Shown: piece by piece, positions 42,644 to 51,413 of the stretch
Layout: each line of letters opens with the position of its first letter
How positions within the stretch are numbered: position 1 is the first letter of the stretch
From: Klebsiella oxytoca NBRC 105695
GTDB taxonomy: Bacteria; Pseudomonadota; Gammaproteobacteria; Enterobacterales; Enterobacteriaceae
Assembly (NCBI RefSeq): GCF_001598695.1
Contig: NZ_BCZK01000016.1
Coordinates: 55,051 to 119,050 of the forward strand
Direction: 5' to 3'
DNA: 64,000 bases
Notes under the pieces: model-generated
The model's database searches: none
What the model was told of the DNA's origin: nothing
The model's input: only the letters and a program-made list of their open reading frames with translations
Made by a program: the position numbers and the translations under genes

Positions 42644-42956
42644 TAGCTTTTTTATCGCCCTGACGCTGGGTATGGCCGCCGTGACCTTTCTTATTCGCTT
42701 CTCGTTCATTGGTCTCGCCGGGAAAATCCAGATGTCGAACCGGGTCAGCAAAACGCTGCGCTTTGTGCCGGTGACTGTTCTGCCAGCCATCATCACGATT
42801 CAGATCCTGAGCGTGAACTCCAGCATGGAGTTTGATTTAAAAAACCCGAAAGTCATCGCCGCGATTATCTGCACGCTTGCCAGCTTCCGACTGGGGCTGG
42901 TCTGGGTCGTCGTCAGCGGCGTTGGTTCACTGGTTTTACTTAACTATTTCATGTAA
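42636..42956 (+). CDS. azlD: AzlD-family amino-acid exporter, small subunit
   Basis: 106 residues, four membrane helices, with FLIRFSFIGLAGKIQMSNRV and LRFVPVTVLPAIITIQIL as in AzlD. The start lies inside the azlC end (8-bp overlap), consistent with translational coupling of a two-subunit exporter. ridA follows 25 bp later. Confidence 0.92.
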   Translation: MSNSFFIALTLGMAAVTFLIRFSFIGLAGKIQMSNRVSKTLRFVPVTVLPAIITIQILSVNSSMEFDLKNPKVIAAIICTLASFRLGLVWVVVSGVGSLVLLNYFM

Positions 42957-42981
42957 CCACTTATCAAGAGGAATCAACAGA

Positions 42982-43359
42982 ATGATTATTTCCACCGCGT
43001 CCGCGCCTGCCGCCATCGGTCCGTATGTTCAGGGGGTAAACCTGGGTACCATGACGATGACCTCAGGGCAGCTCCCGGTTAATGCGCAAGATGGCACCAT
43101 GTCTGACGACATCGCTGTGCAAACGCGCCAGTCGCTGGAAAACGTTAAGGCTATCGTGGAAGCGGCGGGCTTGCAGGTGAAAAATATTGTTAAGACGATG
43201 GTTTTCGTCAAGGATCTGAACGATTTTGCCACCATCAACGCGGTCTATGAAGCGTTCTTCGTTGAACACAACGCGGCGTTTCCAGCCCGCTCCTGCGTTG
43301 AGGTCGCCAGACTGCCTAAAGATGCGGGTATTGAAATCGAGGCCATCGCCGTCGCCTGA
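42982..43359 (+). CDS. ridA: RidA-family enamine/imine deaminase
   Basis: 125 residues from MIISTASAPAAIGPYVQGVN, preceded by AAGAGGAATCAACAG. RidA/YjgF/UK114 trimer with the family signature FPARSCVEVARLPKDAGIEIEAIA, where the Arg of PARS binds the substrate carboxylate. It hydrolyses reactive 2-aminoacrylate and similar enamines. In this operon it would clear the aminoacrylate made by the UPF0597 enzyme. The chromosome's main ridA is normally next to pyrBI, so this is a second, dedicated copy. Confidence 0.93.
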   Translation: MIISTASAPAAIGPYVQGVNLGTMTMTSGQLPVNAQDGTMSDDIAVQTRQSLENVKAIVEAAGLQVKNIVKTMVFVKDLNDFATINAVYEAFFVEHNAAFPARSCVEVARLPKDAGIEIEAIAVA

Positions 43360-43365
43360 TCCCCA

Positions 43366-43385
43366 GCCGGAGGCTCTCCTCCGGC
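43366..43385 (+). terminator. Probable terminator of the UPF0597-azlCD-ridA operon
   Basis: Perfect 8-bp stem GCCGGAGG / CCTCCGGC, loop CTCT, 6 bp after the ridA stop, followed by a pyrimidine-rich but T-poor tract. Confidence 0.55.
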
Positions 43386-43468
43386 ATCTTCTCCTCCCCC
43401 ACTTTTGAGGTTTACCCGCAGCGAACTTTACGGGCAAAATATCGCCACTTCTTTGCGAGGAACGCAGA

Positions 43469-43978
43469 ATGCTAAAGATTCGTCTTGCACGTCCGGAAGA
43501 TGCGGCTTTACTCAACGATATGGCGAATGCCAGCTATCGTCATCACTTTACCCACCTCTGGCATAACGCCGATGAAATGGAGCGCTACCTGCAGCAAGAG
43601 TATGCCGTGGCCTCACTGGAGCGCAGCCTGGCCGATACGCAGTGCTGCTGGTTAATTGCTGAGGCAGAGGAGCCAATCGGCTTTGCTAAATACGCCTGCC
43701 GCCAGGACATCAACCCCGAAGGTCCAACCGGTACGCTATTGCATAAGCTCTATCTGTTACCTGCAACAACGGGCCATCGCTATGGCGAGCAGCTTTTTCA
43801 CGCCGTCGAGAAGCGAGCAAAAGTTGCCGGTGAACGCTGGCTCTGGCTGGAGGTGCTCGCCGCGAATACCCGCGCCCGCCGTTTTTATGAACGTCAGGGA
43901 ATGCAGCACGTAAAAGATGTCATCTTTCATTCTGCGACCCAGCAAAGCACATTACACATTTTGGCTAAACCGATCTGA
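43469..43978 (+). CDS. GNAT-family N-acetyltransferase
   Basis: 169 residues with the GNAT fold: RLARPEDAALLNDMANASYR at the start, motif A as LHKLYLLPATTGHRYGEQLF (acetyl-CoA loop with the variant TGHRYG), and motif B ANTRARRFYERQGM. Closest in style to YitH/PaiA-type acetyltransferases; acceptor unknown. The ATG follows GCGAGGAACGCAG. It ends 8 bp before the next gene, which encodes another acyltransferase, so the two are likely one transcript. Confidence 0.85.
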   Translation: MLKIRLARPEDAALLNDMANASYRHHFTHLWHNADEMERYLQQEYAVASLERSLADTQCCWLIAEAEEPIGFAKYACRQDINPEGPTGTLLHKLYLLPATTGHRYGEQLFHAVEKRAKVAGERWLWLEVLAANTRARRFYERQGMQHVKDVIFHSATQQSTLHILAKPI

Positions 43979-43986
43979 GAGGCAGC

Positions 43987-44442
43987 ATGCATACCCTTCG
44001 TGAAACCGCCATTCGCAACGTCGCCAGCGGCGAAAACGTGGTGATTTACCAGCCCGCCAACCTCTATGACTGCACGCTAGGCGATAACGTCTTCGTCGGC
44101 CCCTTCGTTGAAATCCAGGGCCATACCCGCGTTGGCAGCGACAGCAAAATTCAGTCCCATACCTTTATCTGCGAGTACGTGACCATCGGCGAACGCTGTT
44201 TTATCGGCCACGGCGTGATGTTCGCTAACGATATGTTCCGCGACGGCAAGCCCAACGCCGACCGCGAAAGCTGGGGAAGAATCATCATTGGCAACGATGT
44301 GTCTATCGGCAGCGGCGCAACCATTCTGGCGGTCAGCATTTGCGATGGCGTCGTGATTGGCGCGGGCAGCGTGGTGACAAAATCCATTACAGAGAAAGGC
44401 GTGTGGGCAGGAAACCCGGCAAAACTGCTGCGGCGGCTATAA
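43987..44442 (+). CDS. Left-handed beta-helix (hexapeptide) acyltransferase
   Basis: 151 residues built from hexapeptide repeats: LGDNVFVGPFVEIQG, VGSDSKIQSHTFICEYVTIG, IIIGNDVSIGSGATILAVSI, VVIGAGSVVTKSI and the terminal WAGNPAKLLRRL. Resembles WbbJ/WlbB-type sugar O- or N-acetyltransferases that modify nucleotide sugars; His in IGHGVMFANDM may be the base. No glycan cluster is adjacent, so the acceptor is unknown. Confidence 0.88.
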   Translation: MHTLRETAIRNVASGENVVIYQPANLYDCTLGDNVFVGPFVEIQGHTRVGSDSKIQSHTFICEYVTIGERCFIGHGVMFANDMFRDGKPNADRESWGRIIIGNDVSIGSGATILAVSICDGVVIGAGSVVTKSITEKGVWAGNPAKLLRRL

Positions 44443-44469
44443 AAAATGCCGGCCACCTGGGCCGGCATT
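44441..44469 (-). terminator. pgi intrinsic terminator
   Basis: Ten-base-pair stem AATGCCGGCC / GGCCGGCATT, 5-nt loop, followed on the minus strand by a T-run (44441-44446). It also lies at the end of the acyltransferase gene on the other strand. Confidence 0.88.
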
Positions 44470-44485
44470 GACAACGTTTTAGCGA

Positions 44486-46135
44486 TTATGCGCGCCAGGA
44501 TTTATAGCGGTTAATCAGGCCGTTAGTGGAGCTGTCGTGGCTGCTGACTTCAGAACCATCCTTCAGCTCCGGCAGGATGCGGTTCGCCAGCTGTTTGCCC
44601 AGCTCAACGCCCCACTGGTCGAAGGTGAAGATGTTCATAATCACGCCCTGGGTGAAAATCTTATGTTCATACAGGGCAATCAGCGCGCCCAGACTGAACG
44701 GCGTGATTTCACGCAGCAGGATGGAGTTAGTCGGCCGGTTGCCTTCAAACACTTTGAACGGCACCACGTGTTCCAGCGTCGCGGGATCTTTACCCTGATC
44801 GCGATATTCCTGTTCAACCACTTCGCGGGGTTTACCAAACGCCAGCGCTTCGGTCTGCGCAAAGAAGTTAGACAGCAGCTTCGGATGATGGTCAGACAGC
44901 GGGTTATGCGTAATCGCCGGAGCGATAAAATCGCACGGCACCATTTTGGTCCCCTGGTGAATCAGCTGATAGAACGCGTGCTGACCGTTGGTGCCCGGCT
45001 CGCCCCAGATGATCGGGCCCGTCTGGTAATCCACGGCGTTGCCGTTACGGTCAACGTATTTACCGTTGGATTCCATGTTGCCCTGCTGGAAGTAGGCGGC
45101 AAAGCGGTGCATATACTGGTCGTACGGCAGAATCGCTTCGGTTTCAGCGCCGAAGAAGTTGTTGTACCAGATACCGATCAGCGCCAGCAGCACCGGCAGG
45201 TTTTTCTCAGCCGGCGTGGTGGAGAAGTGTTTGTCCATCGCGTGCGCGCCGGAGAGCAGCTCGACGAAGTTGTCGAAGCCCACGGACAGGATGATGGACA
45301 GGCCGATAGCAGACCACAGAGAGTAACGACCGCCAACCCAGTCCCAGAACTCAAACATATTGGCGGTATCAATACCGAATTCACCTACCGCTTTACCGTT
45401 GGTGGAGAGCGCGGCGAAGTGTTTCGCTACGTGTTTCTCATCGCCAGCGGTCGCCAGGAACCAGTCGCGCGCGCTGTGGGCGTTGGTCATGGTTTCCTGG
45501 GTGGTAAAGGTTTTCGACGCCACCAGGAACAGCGTGGTTTCCGGGTTCACCGTTTTCAGCACTTCGGCGATATGGGTACCATCGACGTTAGAAACAAAGT
45601 GCATATTCAGGTGATTTTTGTACGGACGCAGCGCTTCGGTCACCATGAACGGGCCAAGATCGGAGCCGCCGATACCGATGTTCACGACGTCGGTAATCGC
45701 TTTACCGGTGTAGCCTTTCCAGCTACCGGAGATAATAGCTTCAGAGAAGGTTTTCATCTTCTCAAGCACGGCGTTCACTTCCGGCATCACATCTTTGCCA
45801 TCAACCAGAATCGGAGTATTGCTGCGGTTACGCAGCGCAACGTGCAGCACCGCGCGATCTTCCGTGCGGTTAATCTTCTCGCCGGAGAACATGGATTTAA
45901 TGGCGTCAGCCAGGAAGGTCTCTTTGGCCAGATCCTGCAGTTTGGCCAGCGTCTCTTCGGTGATGCGGTTTTTGGAAAAATCCACCAGCATCAGATCGTC
46001 GAACGTGGCGGAGAATTTAGAGAAACGGTCGCTATCTTTCGCGAACAGATCCGCGATGGTAACGTCTTTCATTTCATCAAAGTGTTTCTGTAATGCCTGC
46101 CAGGCAGAGGTCTGCGTTGGGTTGATGTTTTTCAT
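44486..46135 (-). CDS. pgi: Glucose-6-phosphate isomerase
   Basis: 549 residues from [20 protein letters not shown]; two earlier in-frame codons (to 46141) are outside the family start. The two Prosite signatures are visible, [20 protein letters not shown] and the C-terminal [13 protein letters not shown], plus the catalytic Glu/His region [16 protein letters not shown]. Interconverts glucose-6-phosphate and fructose-6-phosphate. Divergent from lysC with a 766-bp gap that holds the lysC riboswitch. Confidence 0.99.
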   Translation of the reverse strand: MKNINPTQTSAWQALQKHFDEMKDVTIADLFAKDSDRFSKFSATFDDLMLVDFSKNRITEETLAKLQDLAKETFLADAIKSMFSGEKINRTEDRAVLHVALRNRSNTPILVDGKDVMPEVNAVLEKMKTFSEAIISGSWKGYTGKAITDVVNIGIGGSDLGPFMVTEALRPYKNHLNMHFVSNVDGTHIAEVLKTVNPETTLFLVASKTFTTQETMTNAHSARDWFLATAGDEKHVAKHFAALSTNGKAVGEFGIDTANMFEFWDWVGGRYSLWSAIGLSIILSVGFDNFVELLSGAHAMDKHFSTTPAEKNLPVLLALIGIWYNNFFGAETEAILPYDQYMHRFAAYFQQGNMESNGKYVDRNGNAVDYQTGPIIWGEPGTNGQHAFYQLIHQGTKMVPCDFIAPAITHNPLSDHHPKLLSNFFAQTEALAFGKPREVVEQEYRDQGKDPATLEHVVPFKVFEGNRPTNSILLREITPFSLGALIALYEHKIFTQGVIMNIFTFDQWGVELGKQLANRILPELKDGSEVSSHDSSTNGLINRYKSWRA

Positions 46136-46338
46136 TAGCAATACTCTTCTGATTTGAGAATTGTGACTGCGGTCGATTGTAGCGCCGGTGACGAAAAATT
46201 GTGATGATTTTTATGTTATGCCGATGATACGCGTCAGAAATTGGGGCAATTTGAGGCAAAACGTCCCTGATAGTATAGACATCATAAGGCTTTTTTCTGT
46301 CAGCGACCCGCGCATGAAAAATCCGCATAACCCTGACG

Positions 46339-46368
46339 TTGACATACTTCGCCTGAACCCTTTATATA
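46339..46368 (+). promoter_or_regulatory. lysC promoter (candidate)
   Basis: TTGACA at 46339-46344, then TATATA at 46363-46368 (18-bp spacer; 17 bp if read as TTATAT). The start would be near 46375, at a small inverted repeat TACCTAC / GTAGGTA (46376-46395), about 115 nt before the riboswitch aptamer. Confidence 0.6.
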
Positions 46369-46484
46369 ACGGCAGTACCTACATATACGTAGGTAGGTAT
46401 GGATCGCGCATTTCACGCTACAGCGAAAGGGTATTGCAGGGGGGTATAATGTCCCGCGTCCCCCTGGCAAAGTGAAAGACGTCG

Positions 46485-46893
46485 GTAATTGCCAGAAGAG
46501 GTGCGTTGCCCAGGTAACCGTATTGGAGGAGCCAGTCCGGGGAAAATACGTGAGGGGGAGCAACGCCGAGGTGAATAAGCGTCTGGTTACGCTCATCACC
46601 GGCCACAGGGGCTGAATCCCCTGGGTTGTCACCAGAAACGTTCGCAGTCGGGCGTTTCATACTCGCCATCTGATGCGCTGCATCGGCAAGCGGGTCTACA
46701 AGGTGGAGCACTTCTGGGTGACATCGTAGTTTGTTTATCGCTCTGCGCCCACCCTGTTTTTCGCTCTTCCCTTGTGCCATGGCTGAATAATTTGGCCTGG
46801 CTTATTAAGACATTTTGTTGCAATCCGGCTGCGTCCAGCCCCGCCAGGATTGGTTGTCAGGAATCGTTTTAATAAGTCAGGCCCCCTGACACG
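46485..46893 (+). ncRNA. Lysine riboswitch (L box) of lysC
   Basis: The aptamer (about 46491-46660) shows the conserved L-box blocks: GCCAGAAGAGGTGCGTTGCC, GGAGGAGCCAGTCC, GTGAGGGGGAGCAACGCCGA, CAGGGGCTGAATCCCCTGGG and TTGTCACCAGAAACGTTCGC, matching E. coli lysC from memory. The expression platform runs from about 46700 (GGTGGAGCACTTCTGGGTG) through CGCTCTGCGCCCACCCTG and TTTTTCGC to the lysC start region. Lysine binding reduces lysC expression through translation initiation and transcription effects. The stretch near 46660-46690 is longer than in E. coli. Confidence 0.95.
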
Positions 46894-46901
46894 AGGTTGT
46901 T

Positions 46902-48251
46902 ATGACAGACTTAGTTGTAGCCAAATTCGGCGGTACCAGCGTTGCCGACTTTGATGCCATGAACCGCAGCGTAGACGTCGCGCTGCTGGATGCCAATACC
47001 CGCGTGGTGGTGCTTTCCGCCTCGGCTGGCGTGACCAACCTGCTGGTCGCCTTAGCGGAAGGGCTGGAACCTGGCGAACGTTTCGCAAAGCTCGATGCCA
47101 TGCGGCAAATCCAGTTCAATATTCTGGAGCGTCTGCGTTATCCGAACGTAATTCGCGATGAAATTGAACGCCTGCTGGAAAACATCACCACCCTGGCGGA
47201 AGCCGCCTCCCTGGCCAGTTCAAGCGCGTTAACCGACGAACTGGTCAGCCATGGCGAACTGATGTCCACTCTGCTGTTTGTCGAGATCCTGCGCGAGCGC
47301 GGTATCGCCGCCCAGTGGTTCGACGTGCGCAAGGTTATGCGCACCAACGATCGCTTTGGCCGCGCGGAACCGGATATCGCCGCCTTATCTGAACTCACCG
47401 AGCAGCTTCTGGCTCCGCGTCTGGCGGAAGGCCTGGTGATCACCCAGGGCTTTATTGGCAGCGAAGCGAAAGGCCGTACCACCACGCTTGGCCGTGGCGG
47501 CAGCGACTATACCGCCGCGCTACTCGGCGAAGCGCTAAACGCTACCCGCGTCGATATCTGGACCGATGTTCCGGGTATCTATACCACCGACCCGCGCGTT
47601 GCGCCGGCGGCCAAACGCATTGACGTTATCGCCTTTGAAGAAGCGGCGGAAATGGCGACCTTTGGCGCGAAAGTGCTGCATCCGGCCACCCTGCTTCCCG
47701 CCGTACGTAGCGATATTCCGGTATTCGTCGGCTCCAGCAAAGAGCCAAAAGCGGGCGGCACGCTGGTGTGCAAAAATACGGAAAATCCGCCGCTGTTCCG
47801 CGCGCTGGCGCTGCGCCGCAAGCAGACTCTGCTGACCCTGCACAGCCTCAATATGCTGCACTCGCGCGGTTTTCTGGCCGAGGTATTCAGCACGCTGGCG
47901 CGTCACAGTATCTCCGTTGATCTGATCACCACTTCTGAAGTGAGCGTGGCGCTGACCATGGATACCACCGGTTCGACTTCGGCCGGCGACACCCTGCTCA
48001 CCCAGTCGCTGCTGACCGAACTGTCCTCGCTGTGCCGCGTTGAGGTTGAACAGGACCTGGCGCTGGTTGCCATCATTGGTAACGAACTGTCGAAAGCGTG
48101 CGGCGTCGGTAAAGAGGTGTTTGGCGTGCTGGAGCCGTTTAATATTCGAATGATTTGCTACGGCGCATCCAGCCACAATCTGTGCTTCCTGGTACCGGGT
48201 GCAGATGCCGAAAAAGTCGTCCAGAAGCTGCACCATAATCTGTTCGAGTAA
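46902..48251 (+). CDS. lysC: Lysine-sensitive aspartokinase III
   Basis: 449 residues. Kinase domain (1-290) with VVAKFGGTSVADFDAMNRSV, RVVVLSASAGVTN, GRGGSDYTAALLGEAL; ACT domains (about 310-449) with MLHSRGFLAEVFSTLARHSI and VVAIIGNELSKACGV-like VAIIGNELSK, the lysine-binding regulatory part. Phosphorylates aspartate at the head of lysine, threonine and methionine synthesis. The ATG follows CACGAGGTTGTT. Regulated by lysine at both enzyme and riboswitch levels. Confidence 0.98.
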   Translation: MTDLVVAKFGGTSVADFDAMNRSVDVALLDANTRVVVLSASAGVTNLLVALAEGLEPGERFAKLDAMRQIQFNILERLRYPNVIRDEIERLLENITTLAEAASLASSSALTDELVSHGELMSTLLFVEILRERGIAAQWFDVRKVMRTNDRFGRAEPDIAALSELTEQLLAPRLAEGLVITQGFIGSEAKGRTTTLGRGGSDYTAALLGEALNATRVDIWTDVPGIYTTDPRVAPAAKRIDVIAFEEAAEMATFGAKVLHPATLLPAVRSDIPVFVGSSKEPKAGGTLVCKNTENPPLFRALALRRKQTLLTLHSLNMLHSRGFLAEVFSTLARHSISVDLITTSEVSVALTMDTTGSTSAGDTLLTQSLLTELSSLCRVEVEQDLALVAIIGNELSKACGVGKEVFGVLEPFNIRMICYGASSHNLCFLVPGADAEKVVQKLHHNLFE

Positions 48252-48258
48252 TTATTTA

Positions 48259-48295
48259 AATATGCCCGGTGAAGTGCTACCCCACCGGGCATATT
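48259..48295. terminator. lysC terminator, bidirectional
   Basis: Thirteen-base-pair stem AATATGCCCGGTG / CACCGGGCATATT with an 11-nt loop, T-rich on the plus side (TTTTC) and AT-rich on the minus. Lies between convergent lysC and the hypothetical gene. Confidence 0.85.
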
Positions 48296-48301
48296 TTCTC
48301 A

Positions 48302-49237
48302 TCACCTGACAATCACCACTTCCCCATCAATAATAGCAAGGTAGGGATTATAGGTAAAAACCTCTTCCCCCTCTTTATTTATAATTTTCAACGGCGAGTT
48401 TTGATATATACCCCGCGCTAGCCTGAATAGCCGACCATCGCAATACGTTACCAGTTCTTTATCTTCCCATTTCAACTCTGCTGTCGTCAGGTTGGTATCT
48501 TGTACCTTTTCTGGCAGACCATATGACTTAAAGATAAAATCAGCAGAAAATCCCGTAGCTAACACCATCTCTTTACTTGATATTTGAGCCATGGTCTTTA
48601 ACGCACCCACATCCCGCTTATTCATCGCTTGCCAGATCTTAGTGTATGTTTCTTTTATCGCTGGCAGATCTTGTACAGATATTTTTCGCGCTTTTTCCCA
48701 GGCCCATTCAGGCATCCCGCTTAACGTAATCTCACGTCCCGCACCATATAAATCGTTCTCTTTATCCATAGCTGATTGAACATCGCTAACCGCGCCTTCA
48801 TTTTGCGCTCCATTGGGGTTAGAAGAAGATGAGGCGATGATTTTCTTATTTCCATCGACCGTTAACTTTATCGTCGAAACTACTTCACTGGATTTTCTGG
48901 TATTCCGCAAGACAACAAGCTCGCACCATGAATCCGCATAAAGCATCTCAGGTTGATCTGGATCCGTAGCTCCCATCACCAGTTCAAGGGTATTTTTCCC
49001 ATTTGCGGCAAAGGGAGTGATATCTCCTCCTGCCGTTACCGTTCCACTATTAGCCGAAAAATTATTCAGTAGCGGTGCATTATTAACCCTGGCCATACAT
49101 GCGCTGCGGTTTGTTTTAAATAAAAATGAATATCGCGCATCGGATATCGATTCAGCTCTCAGCGGCAAGGATACCATTAATAATAATGATGAAATCACAC
49201 CCAACATATAAAATACTTTCTTTTTATAACTTGCCAT
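48302..49237 (-). CDS. Secreted hypothetical protein
   Basis: 311 residues with a clear signal peptide (VFYMLGVISSLLLMVSLPLR, cut about AES). The mature part has three Cys (Cys47, Cys101 and one in VTYCDGRLFRLARG), likely a disulfide, a low-complexity Ser/Asn stretch (IIASSSSNPNGAQNEG) and no recognised motif. The last 80 residues (KWEDKELVTYCDGRLFRLAR, then NPYLAIIDGEVVIVR) look like a small beta domain. The ATG follows AAGGAATAACT. Base composition is clearly more AT-rich than lysC or the slipin operon, suggesting acquisition. It lies 136 bp downstream of the nucleotidyltransferase gene on the same strand; operon membership is open. Confidence 0.75.
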   Translation of the reverse strand: MASYKKKVFYMLGVISSLLLMVSLPLRAESISDARYSFLFKTNRSACMARVNNAPLLNNFSANSGTVTAGGDITPFAANGKNTLELVMGATDPDQPEMLYADSWCELVVLRNTRKSSEVVSTIKLTVDGNKKIIASSSSNPNGAQNEGAVSDVQSAMDKENDLYGAGREITLSGMPEWAWEKARKISVQDLPAIKETYTKIWQAMNKRDVGALKTMAQISSKEMVLATGFSADFIFKSYGLPEKVQDTNLTTAELKWEDKELVTYCDGRLFRLARGIYQNSPLKIINKEGEEVFTYNPYLAIIDGEVVIVR

Positions 49238-49373
49238 AGTTATTCCTTTTTTAATCTGATGTTCTCAAGAATACATGGAAATTTGTTGCAATAATCTATA
49301 AGAAAATTATCCAACGCTGGAAATCAGAAATTAGCCCGGCAAACATCCCTCAAATTCCAACATCTAGCAGTAT

Positions 49374-50162
49374 TTACTTCCCCATCACCGTGGTCATCAG
49401 TAATCTGTCCAACTCCCTGATATTCCCTGTCCGGCTATCCGGCAGCGCGGGAGGGATCGCGCCTCTGAGCAGCTCGGACTGAATAAACGCATGCAGTAAT
49501 GGCCGCCGCGGACCATATTCGGCCTCGCCGGCGCGCTGTTTGCGCGCCAGCAGCTCGTCGATTTCCTGACGCAGGCCCGCCTCCAGACAGCTTCCCGCCA
49601 GCAGTTCAGCAAAGCGCATCGGCGGCGCCCCTTTTCCCGCCTCAACCCAGCGGACGGCCAGTAGCGGACGCAGCACGTAAAAGTACTTTTTCAACCGCAC
49701 CTGTTCACCCTGCAGATAGCCGCGAAAATTCTTTCTGGCCATCGAGTAGTAATGCCAGCGGGCGCGTACCGGAGAAAACCACTCCGGTATCAGCCGCTTA
49801 AGCGCCTGAACCGTCGCATCATCCTGCTGATACACCACCGGCGAGTCCAACCATTCGATCAGCGTCGGATTTGCCCCTTTCAGCAGACCCAGCGCCTTAC
49901 GCCACTCCCAACCGCAGACGTCCAGCTCAGCGTCGATGGGCAGCTCGATAACATCGCGCGGCGCATCCACCCGCAGGTACCACTCAGGGGGATGAACATA
50001 GAGAAACCGCACATCATAATCGCTGTCCGGCGAAGCAAAGCCCCAGCCCCGGCTGCCGGACTCGCAGGCGTAGAGCACCCTGACGCCGTAGCGCTGCTCC
50101 ACCTCCTGTAACTGCCGCCGCACCTTATGGCGCATGGCGGCATCCACACCGTTATACGTCAT
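49374..50162 (-). CDS. Pol-beta-superfamily nucleotidyltransferase (YcgL/COG3541, RlaP-like)
   Basis: 262 residues. The active-site signature is GSRGWGFASPDSDYD (residues 36-50), with metal-binding Asp48 and Asp50 after the GS motif, as in minimal pol-beta nucleotidyltransferases. The C-terminal half is helical and basic (SMARKNFRGYLQGEQVRLKK), a likely substrate-binding part. This family, called RlaP in some genomic surveys of RNA repair, recurs with RNA ligases and RtcR. Here it is the second gene of the RtcR-linked operon, 5 bp after the slipin gene. An RNA-end or nucleotide substrate is inference. Confidence 0.88.
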   Translation of the reverse strand: MTYNGVDAAMRHKVRRQLQEVEQRYGVRVLYACESGSRGWGFASPDSDYDVRFLYVHPPEWYLRVDAPRDVIELPIDAELDVCGWEWRKALGLLKGANPTLIEWLDSPVVYQQDDATVQALKRLIPEWFSPVRARWHYYSMARKNFRGYLQGEQVRLKKYFYVLRPLLAVRWVEAGKGAPPMRFAELLAGSCLEAGLRQEIDELLARKQRAGEAEYGPRRPLLHAFIQSELLRGAIPPALPDSRTGNIRELDRLLMTTVMGK

Positions 50163-50167
50163 GTTGT

Positions 50168-51295
50168 TTATCCTTTTAGATTGACCAGTCCATGCAGCAC
50201 CTGGTCCAGGCCGCCAAAGACCGAGATTTTATCGATACGCTCCGCCACCCTTTCCAGCGTTTCCAGCTCTTTTAAGCGCAGCGCGACCGGGTTGTTTTCC
50301 ATCACTTTCGCGGTGTTGAGCAGCGAACGCGTCGCCGCGGTCTCTTCACGCCGGCGGATCACGTTCGCCTGCGCCGATTTCTCCGCCTCCACCAGCTGCG
50401 ACAGAATAGCTTTCATGTCGCCGGGCAAAACAATATCTTTCACGCCCAGCGAGGCGACTTCGATACCAAATGCCGCCATGCGCTCGGCTACCTGCGCGCT
50501 CACCACCTCATCAATGATGTGCTTATCTTCCAGTAGTTCATCCAGCGTTCGCGTTCCGACGGCTTCACGCAGCGCAAACTGCAGTTCGCGATACAGATGG
50601 TCCAGCGGCTTCGTCAGCTGCCCAAAAGCCCGCAACACATCGCTGTAGCGCCAGTTCGCCGCCAGATTTAAACGCAGATTCACTTTATCTTTGGTCAGAA
50701 TCTCCTGACCGCCGACTTCCAGCACCTGCAGGCGGGTATCGACCACTTCAGCTTCCACCAGGTGATTGATCTTCCAGTAGGCACTCAGGCCCGGCGGCAG
50801 CAGCAACTGCGTCTCACCATCGACTTTCAATACCCCGACGTGCCAGGCTGGCACCGATACGGTCAGGATCGCTTCGCGACCTTTTACCGTCCCGTGACGT
50901 CTCGGCTGCAGCACCGCGTTCATGATCGCCTCGGGGACCTCAACCTGCCGGGTATCCAGACGTAGCAGCTGCATCTCGTCACCGGCGGCCCAGTAAAGTC
51001 GACGCGTCGCTGGCGGCAGAATTTCCTGCAGCACGCCGTTGTTATAGAGCGCTCCGGCCTCGTTATCCGTCAGGTCCGCCGCCAGGCAGTACTGTTCGAT
51101 CCATTCCGCCTGAAAGTGCCGTAAATACTCGGCCAGCGCCTCCGGCACTTCGCTGCCGTCCCTGTTAACGATTAGCACTTCAGGAACGTTGAACCACGGC
51201 AGGCGATACTCGCCCGCTTCCAGAATCTGATAGTAATCTCCCTGACGAGAGAGAAGTCCCAGTTGGCCTTTCCGTATAGTGATTTTTTTAGCCAT
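50168..51295 (-). CDS. Slipin / SPFH (band 7) domain protein of the RtcR regulon
   Basis: 375 residues. N-terminal part KITIRKGQLGLLSRQGDYYQ with no transmembrane or signal segment, unlike classic membrane slipins. SPFH/band-7 domain at about 145-300: AWHVGVLKVDGETQLLLPPG, VEAEVVDTRLQVLEVGGQEI (toolkit of stomatin-like proteins), REAVGTRTLDELLEDKHIID, followed by a helical, Glu/Arg-rich assembly segment (EAEKSAQANVIRRREETAAT). First gene of the sigma-54-controlled operon with the nucleotidyltransferase. AAGGAAT precedes the ATG. Family members oligomerise into scaffolds; its part in RNA repair is not established. Confidence 0.92.
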   Translation of the reverse strand: MAKKITIRKGQLGLLSRQGDYYQILEAGEYRLPWFNVPEVLIVNRDGSEVPEALAEYLRHFQAEWIEQYCLAADLTDNEAGALYNNGVLQEILPPATRRLYWAAGDEMQLLRLDTRQVEVPEAIMNAVLQPRRHGTVKGREAILTVSVPAWHVGVLKVDGETQLLLPPGLSAYWKINHLVEAEVVDTRLQVLEVGGQEILTKDKVNLRLNLAANWRYSDVLRAFGQLTKPLDHLYRELQFALREAVGTRTLDELLEDKHIIDEVVSAQVAERMAAFGIEVASLGVKDIVLPGDMKAILSQLVEAEKSAQANVIRRREETAATRSLLNTAKVMENNPVALRLKELETLERVAERIDKISVFGGLDQVLHGLVNLKG

Positions 51296-51413
51296 TTTTT
51301 ATTCCTTATAAAAAGCAGGCGCGGGTGCAGGGGCGAAGTCGCAGGGGAACTCCCTTTTGCCTGCGGCACGGCGCCTTTACCGGCGGCCTGCTGTGGGGAG
51401 TGCTGACTGCGCA

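Noticed and set aside
44537..46093. 518-codon open frame antisense to pgi
   Set aside because: It lies fully opposite a clear pgi gene, has no family likeness and reflects the codon bias of the GC-rich coding strand. Similar long antisense frames in plsB (25956-26864), malF and sorE were rejected for the same reason.
46300..46823. Short protein frames between pgi and lysC
   Set aside because: They fall in the lysC promoter and lysine riboswitch; the RNA structure explains the conservation.
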